This document shows, piece after piece, positions 6,556 through 9,542 of a stretch of DNA of 9,542 bases. Origin of the DNA: Porphyromonadaceae bacterium UBA3318 (GTDB lineage: Bacteria; Bacteroidota; Bacteroidia; Bacteroidales; Muribaculaceae). Where the stretch lies: assembly GCA_002361235.1 (NCBI GenBank), contig DESI01000064.1, positions 1 through 9,542 of the forward strand, read 5' to 3'. The notes beneath the pieces are model-generated. The model worked only from the letters and a program-made list of their open reading frames with translations. It had not been told where the DNA came from and did not search any database. A program made the position numbers and the translations under genes. The first letter of the stretch is position 1; each line of letters opens with the position of its first letter.

Positions 6556-7170
6556 ATGATTAAAAAAATATTGACCGGCCTGACACTGTGCGTGGCATCA
6601 GCCATGCCTCTGACCGCACCCGCCGCCATTCTGACCGACCCGGAGCAGACCTATACAGAGGTAAGCAAACAGGGCGAGCAGACCGATGTGGAAGGCGATT
6701 GGGTGAATTCCAAGGAGGTGAACACGGTGCAGGAGAGCGAGATGACGCGCAAGGCCATACAGGCCGAGAAGGCCCGCAACGCCGCTGAAAACGACCGGTT
6801 CGGAGGGGCTATCACCATCATAGCCATGAGCATCGTGCTGTGCGCGCTTATACTGCTCAGTATCCTGTTCCTGGGTTTCGGCAAGATCTCCACCATGATC
6901 CATTCCTCGAAAAAGAGAAAGGCCCACGGCGTGGACGCCACAACCAAGGAAGACCATCACGACGAATCCGACTCCGGCGAAGTCATCGCCGCCATATCAA
7001 TGGCCCTGGCAGAACACACAGGACAAGGTCACGACATCGAGGACACCATCCTGACCATCCGCAGAATGCGCAAGGCTTACAGCCCCTGGAACTCCAAGAT
7101 CTACAACCTGCGCGCAGTGCCTGAGATAGACAACCGCAACGCGGAACACCGCCGTAGCCTTAAAAAGTAA
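6556..7170 (+). CDS. OadG-like membrane (gamma/delta-type) subunit of the decarboxylase
   Basis: A 204-aa protein occupying the place of OadG/MmdD, the small membrane subunit that joins the soluble carboxyltransferase to the sodium-pumping beta subunit. Residues 1-24 look like a signal peptide (MIKKILTGLTLCVASAMP, then APAA). Residues 25-82 are a polar, charged, probably extracytoplasmic region. One transmembrane segment runs from about 83 to 108, followed by a basic stop (SSKKRKAHG) and a cytoplasmic tail. The tail has a His/Asp-rich stretch (KEDHHDESD, 131-139), the OadG-like helix GEVIAAISMALAEH (141-154) and WNSKIYNLR (178-186). Known OadG proteins are about 80 aa, so this one is more than twice as long. 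Position between mmdA and the biotin carrier gene strongly supports the role; sequence similarity to classical OadG is limited. It could also be annotated as a hypothetical membrane protein. Confidence 0.8.
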   Translation: MIKKILTGLTLCVASAMPLTAPAAILTDPEQTYTEVSKQGEQTDVEGDWVNSKEVNTVQESEMTRKAIQAEKARNAAENDRFGGAITIIAMSIVLCALILLSILFLGFGKISTMIHSSKKRKAHGVDATTKEDHHDESDSGEVIAAISMALAEHTGQGHDIEDTILTIRRMRKAYSPWNSKIYNLRAVPEIDNRNAEHRRSLKK

Positions 7171-7186
7171 TACCCCACTTTCACAC

Positions 7187-7232
7187 AGTGCGTCCCGCAC
7201 TTCAAACTCAATGAGCGTGTCACGTCTGACAC
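7187..7232 (+). promoter_or_regulatory. Two tandem small hairpins between the OadG-like gene and the biotin carrier gene
   Basis: AGTGCG (7187-7192) pairs with CGCACT (7196-7201) across a 3-nt loop. GTGTCA (7217-7222) pairs with TGACAC (7227-7232) across CGTC. Both 6-bp stems are perfect. They sit in an 84-nt spacer; no T-run follows and no promoter motif is visible. Each is short enough that chance is possible, but the pair fits the hairpins in the two preceding gaps. Confidence 0.4.
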
Positions 7233-7254
7233 CCTCCAAAATTCGAAGCAACTA

Positions 7255-7710
7255 ATGAAAGAATATAAGTATAAGATCAACGGCATGAAGTTCACCGTAG
7301 TCGTGGGCGATATCGTGGACAACGAGGCCGAGGTCGAGGTGAACGGCGTTCCCTACAAGGTGGAGATAGACCGTCCTGCCGCATCCAAAGTGAACAAGAA
7401 GCCCGCGCTGTCGCAGTCGGGCAAGACCAACACCGGCGCACAGCTGAACGAGAACAAGGTGACGTCCAAACCGGCCGCCACCCCGAAGACCAACAACCCG
7501 GGCGCCATCAAGTCGCCGCTGCCCGGCACCATCATGAGCATAGCCGTGGCCGTGGGCGACGAGGTGAAGATAGGCCAGAAGGTGGCCGTGCTTGAAGCCA
7601 TGAAGATGGAGAACGACATCCGCGCCGACAAGTCGGGCAAAGTGGCAAAAATATGCTGCGCTCCCGGCGACACCCTGCTGGAAGGCTCGGATATTCTTAT
7701 TCTTGAATAA
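7255..7710 (+). CDS. mmdC: Biotin carboxyl carrier protein of methylmalonyl-CoA decarboxylase
   Basis: A 151-aa carrier that shuttles the carboxyl group on biotin from MmdA to the membrane beta subunit. Residues 1-40 form a conserved N-terminal segment (MKEYKYKINGMKF; VEVNGVPYKVEI). Residues about 41-85 are a flexible Pro/Ala/Lys/Asn-rich linker, typical of these swinging-arm proteins. Residues 86-151 are the biotinyl domain: SPLPGTIMSI, then EAMKMEND with the biotinylated lysine at Lys117, then GDTLLEGSDILILE. A Cys-Cys pair at 134-135 replaces the more usual residues in this strand and is a small oddity. It overlaps nothing and lies 11 nt before the beta-subunit gene, so the two are probably translated together. 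Confidence 0.95.
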   Translation: MKEYKYKINGMKFTVVVGDIVDNEAEVEVNGVPYKVEIDRPAASKVNKKPALSQSGKTNTGAQLNENKVTSKPAATPKTNNPGAIKSPLPGTIMSIAVAVGDEVKIGQKVAVLEAMKMENDIRADKSGKVAKICCAPGDTLLEGSDILILE

Positions 7711-7721
7711 TACAACGACTC

Positions 7722-8891
7722 ATGCTGTTACTTTCATCCTACTCCTTCGGGGAGTTTCTGGGTCAGGCCGTGGAAAGCTTCTGGCACTTCACCGGATTCT
7801 ACAATTGTTCGTGGACCAATCTGGTGATGCTGGCCGTGGGCTGCTTCTTCGTGTGGCTGGCCATAAAGAAAAATTTCGAGCCGTTGCTGCTGGTGCCCAT
7901 AGGCTTCGGTATGCTGGTGGGCAACATCCCCTTCCAGACCGGTATGGAGATCGGTATCTACGAGCCCGGCTCGGTTCTGAACATATTGTATAACGGTGTG
8001 GAGAAGGGCTGGTACCCGCCTCTGGTGTTCCTGGGCGTGGGAGCCATGACCGACTTCTCGGCCCTGCTGGCCAATCCGAAGCTGATGGTGATAGGCGGTG
8101 CCGCTCAGTTCGGCATCTTCGGCGCCTATATGCTCGCGCTGCTGTGTGGCTTCGACCCCCTCAGCGCCGGCTGTGTGGCCATCATCGGTGGCGCCGACGG
8201 CCCGACGGCCATCTTCACCACATCCAAGCTTAATCCCGCCCTGCTCGGTGCGGTGGCCGTGTCGGCATATTCGTATATGGCGCTGATACCCCTAATCCAG
8301 CCCCCCATCATGCGACTGCTCACCACCGACAAGGAACGCAAGATCAAGATGAAACCGGCCCGCGTGGTAAGCCAGAACGAGAAGATCCTGTTCCCTATCG
8401 TCGGCCTGATCCTGACCTGCTTCATCGTGCCTTCGGGCATTCCGTTGCTCGGCATGCTGTTCTTCGGCAACCTGCTGCGTGAAAGCGGCGTGACCACACG
8501 TCTGGCCAAGACCGCCAGCAACGCCATGACCGACATCGTGACCATTCTGCTCGGATTCACCGTCGGCGCATCCACGCAGGCCGACAAGTTCCTGACCCTG
8601 GACACGCTGCTGATATTCGGCCTCGGTTTCGTGGCATTCATCCTCGCATCCACAGCAGGCGTGCTTTCCGTCAAGGTGTTCAACCTGTTCCTGCGTCCCA
8701 ACAAGAAGATCAATCCTCTGATCGGCAACGCAGGCGTGTCGGCAGTGCCTATGGCCGCACGTATCTCCAACAACCTCGGTCTGGAATACGACCCGTCGAA
8801 CTATCTGCTGATGCACGCCATGGGTCCGAATGTGGCCGGCGTGATCGGTTCGGCTGTCGCAGCCGGCGTGCTGCTCAGCTTCCTCGGATAA
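7722..8891 (+). CDS. mmdB: Sodium-translocating methylmalonyl-CoA decarboxylase beta subunit (OadB family)
   Basis: An integral inner-membrane protein that decarboxylates carboxybiotin and uses the energy to export Na+. It has 389 aa with about nine hydrophobic segments, normal for the family (Klebsiella OadB 433). The sodium-path and catalytic residues known from Klebsiella OadB are all present: Asp159 in GGADGPT (Asp203), Tyr185 in SYSYM (Tyr229), and Asn331, Gly335, Ser340 and Arg347 in NPLIGNAGVSAVPMAAR (Asn373, Gly377, Ser382, Arg389). The spacing matches exactly. The C terminus MGPNVAGVIGSAVAAGVLLS is also a family signature. The pump is therefore predicted to be active. It is the last gene of the operon; a strong hairpin follows 27 nt after the stop. 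Confidence 0.95.
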   Translation: MLLLSSYSFGEFLGQAVESFWHFTGFYNCSWTNLVMLAVGCFFVWLAIKKNFEPLLLVPIGFGMLVGNIPFQTGMEIGIYEPGSVLNILYNGVEKGWYPPLVFLGVGAMTDFSALLANPKLMVIGGAAQFGIFGAYMLALLCGFDPLSAGCVAIIGGADGPTAIFTTSKLNPALLGAVAVSAYSYMALIPLIQPPIMRLLTTDKERKIKMKPARVVSQNEKILFPIVGLILTCFIVPSGIPLLGMLFFGNLLRESGVTTRLAKTASNAMTDIVTILLGFTVGASTQADKFLTLDTLLIFGLGFVAFILASTAGVLSVKVFNLFLRPNKKINPLIGNAGVSAVPMAARISNNLGLEYDPSNYLLMHAMGPNVAGVIGSAVAAGVLLSFLG

Positions 8892-8918
8892 TCCGCGACC
8901 AACTCATTTTATCATATT

Positions 8919-8956
8919 ACAGGGGGATGAGTCTATTGAAAGGCTCATCCCCCTGT
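8919..8956 (+). terminator. Strong hairpin ending the mmd operon
   Basis: The arm at 8919-8934 (starting ACAGGGGGATGAG) pairs with 8941-8956 over 16 bp with one T-G wobble and a 6-nt loop, ATTGAA. It lies 27 nt after the beta-subunit stop and before a new promoter-like element. The following sequence, TGCACTAAATTTATTC, is AT-rich but lacks a clean T-run, so it may act as a weak or factor-aided terminator or as a 3'-end stabiliser. Confidence 0.7.
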
Positions 8957-9018
8957 TGCACTAAATTTATTCTTGAAAATTTTATCAGCAAATTAAACTG
9001 TTTTTTTAATTTTTTATC

Positions 9019-9026
9019 TAATTTTG
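9019..9026 (+). promoter_or_regulatory. -7 element upstream of the 110-aa gene
   Basis: TAATTTTG matches TAnnTTTG exactly and lies in AT-rich sequence after the operon hairpin. The -33 side is weak (ACTG at 8997-9000, 18 nt away). Transcription from here would leave a leader of about 120 nt. That leader contains a GC-rich block with the palindrome GGCGCGCC (9051-9058) and a small inverted repeat TTAAG-TTTTT-CTTAA (9092-9106). Confidence 0.45.
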
Positions 9027-9150
9027 CAAAATCTATGAACCACCACCCCCGGCGCGCCGTTATTAATATAGCAAGCGTGGAAATGTCTAATTTAAGTTTT
9101 TCTTAACCGTCTCTCCACACTCCGCCCCTCCTCTAATACCTGACCGACAC

Positions 9151-9483
9151 ATGATCACAGAAGATGTCATAAAAGAGATATACAAGAACTACAGCAAGAG
9201 CCCCAAGCATCGCGAGGAGTTCAATATTCCTTATTTCATAGAATTGCTGAAGCCTCACCACGCCCTGACGGCCGACGACATGGAAATAGTGGTGGATAAG
9301 CTTGACGATTTCTCCCCTTTCAAACGTTTCCTGATACGCAGCCTCACTGCCATACTGGAATTCGACAATTATGTGGCGTTCGTATTCAGGGACCACATCC
9401 TGTTTTTCTCCAAAAACGACGACGGCCTGAACGTTAACTTCAAACCGGACAGCGGCGGACTATTCGCCAAGCTATTCAGATAA
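9151..9483 (+). CDS. Uncharacterised 110-aa protein
   Basis: I do not recognise a family with a known function. The protein is soluble, with no signal peptide or membrane segment, and is rich in charged and aromatic residues. The N-terminal two thirds look helical: ITEDVIKEIYKNY (2-14), PYFIELLKP (27-35), ADDMEIVVDKLDDF (41-54) and FKRFLIRSLTAILEF (57-71). Residues 72-98 look like beta strands (YVAFVFRDHILFFSKND, then LNVNFKP), and a short C-terminal amphipathic tail ends in LFAKLFR. Codon use and composition resemble the neighbouring genes, so it looks like a real, resident gene. It stands alone behind its own promoter-like element and is followed by a terminator-like arm. It may be a lineage-restricted Bacteroidales housekeeping or regulatory protein; nothing in the sequence decides. 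Confidence 0.75.
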   Translation: MITEDVIKEIYKNYSKSPKHREEFNIPYFIELLKPHHALTADDMEIVVDKLDDFSPFKRFLIRSLTAILEFDNYVAFVFRDHILFFSKNDDGLNVNFKPDSGGLFAKLFR

Positions 9484-9520
9484 CGGATTTTGATACACCA
9501 TACTGATAAACCATTCAGAT

Positions 9521-9533
9521 AAGAGGCTGTGTC
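9521..9533 (+). terminator. Partial terminator or repeat arm downstream of the 110-aa gene
   Basis: AAGAGGCTGTGTC begins 38 nt after the stop of the 110-aa gene and is identical to the arm 3' of lpxA (9-21, minus strand). The flanks are similar but not identical (GTAATTAAG here, AAAATAGG there), so the two copies have diverged. The matching second arm is presumably beyond the window edge. Confidence 0.35.
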
Positions 9534-9542
9534 GTAATTAAG

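Noticed and set aside
7703..7993. Plus-strand open frame overlapping the mmdC-mmdB junction
   Set aside because: It lies out of frame inside the well-supported mmdB gene and has no family features.
9048..9057. Ten-base block CCCGGCGCGC shared by the mmd leader (4371-4380) and this leader, taken as a possible common operator
   Set aside because: A GC-rich 10-mer repeated in 9.5 kb is expected by chance; mentioned only as a point to check with the mmd leader, not called as a site.
9474..9522. Direct repeat ATTCAGATAA (9474-9483 and 9513-9522) around the end of the 110-aa gene
   Set aside because: Ten bases, with one copy inside coding sequence and no element between them; most likely chance.

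Overview
The window looks like a piece of a Bacteroidales (Bacteroidota) chromosome. Four things support this. LpxC and FabZ are fused in one polypeptide, a hallmark of the phylum. Start codons sit behind AT-rich sequence with little or no Shine-Dalgarno. Several intergenic regions carry the Bacteroidota promoter signature TTTG/TTG - about 19-20 nt - TAnnTTTG. The methylmalonyl-CoA decarboxylase operon has the order typical of succinate-to-propionate fermenting gut Bacteroidales. Coding DNA is GC-rich and spacers are AT-rich. The family cannot be fixed from this alone; Muribaculaceae or Alistipes-like lineages are guesses. No tRNA, rRNA, CRISPR array, transposase or phage gene was seen.

Region 1 (1-3325, minus strand) is a lipid A operon read right to left: lpxD, lpxC-fabZ, lpxA. 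These genes make the acylated UDP-GlcNAc/UDP-diacyl-GlcN precursors of lipid A and supply the FabZ dehydratase that competes for the same 3-hydroxyacyl-ACP pool. A near-consensus promoter at 3349-3318 explains transcription and places the lpxD start at 3246, not at the longer upstream ATG.

Region 2 (3390-4226, plus strand) is a single GT2 (WbbL/rhamnosyltransferase-like) glycosyltransferase gene divergent from lpxD. Its promoter-like element ends only 4 nt before the ATG, so the mRNA may be leaderless.

Region 3 (4325-8956, plus strand) is a five-gene operon: methylmalonyl-CoA epimerase, the carboxyltransferase subunit MmdA, an OadG-like membrane subunit, the biotin carrier protein and the OadB/MmdB sodium-pumping subunit. 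A strong 16-bp hairpin closes it. Together these convert (R)-methylmalonyl-CoA via the S epimer to propionyl-CoA + CO2 while exporting Na+. No biotin carboxylase is present, which fits a decarboxylase rather than propionyl-CoA carboxylase. The first three intercistronic gaps each carry one or two stem-loops; the fourth, only 11 nt long, does not.

Region 4 (8957-9542) holds a promoter-like element, a leader of about 120 nt and a 110-aa protein of unknown function. Both window ends run into the same 13-base sequence, AAGAGGCTGTGTC read outward from the adjacent gene. It looks like the first arm of a recurrent terminator palindrome or the end of an interspersed repeat.

I found no wholly new system. 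The best leads are the hairpin-punctuated decarboxylase operon, the possibly leaderless glycosyltransferase, the elongated OadG subunit with a signal peptide, the orphan 110-aa protein with its long leader, and the shared motif at both ends.
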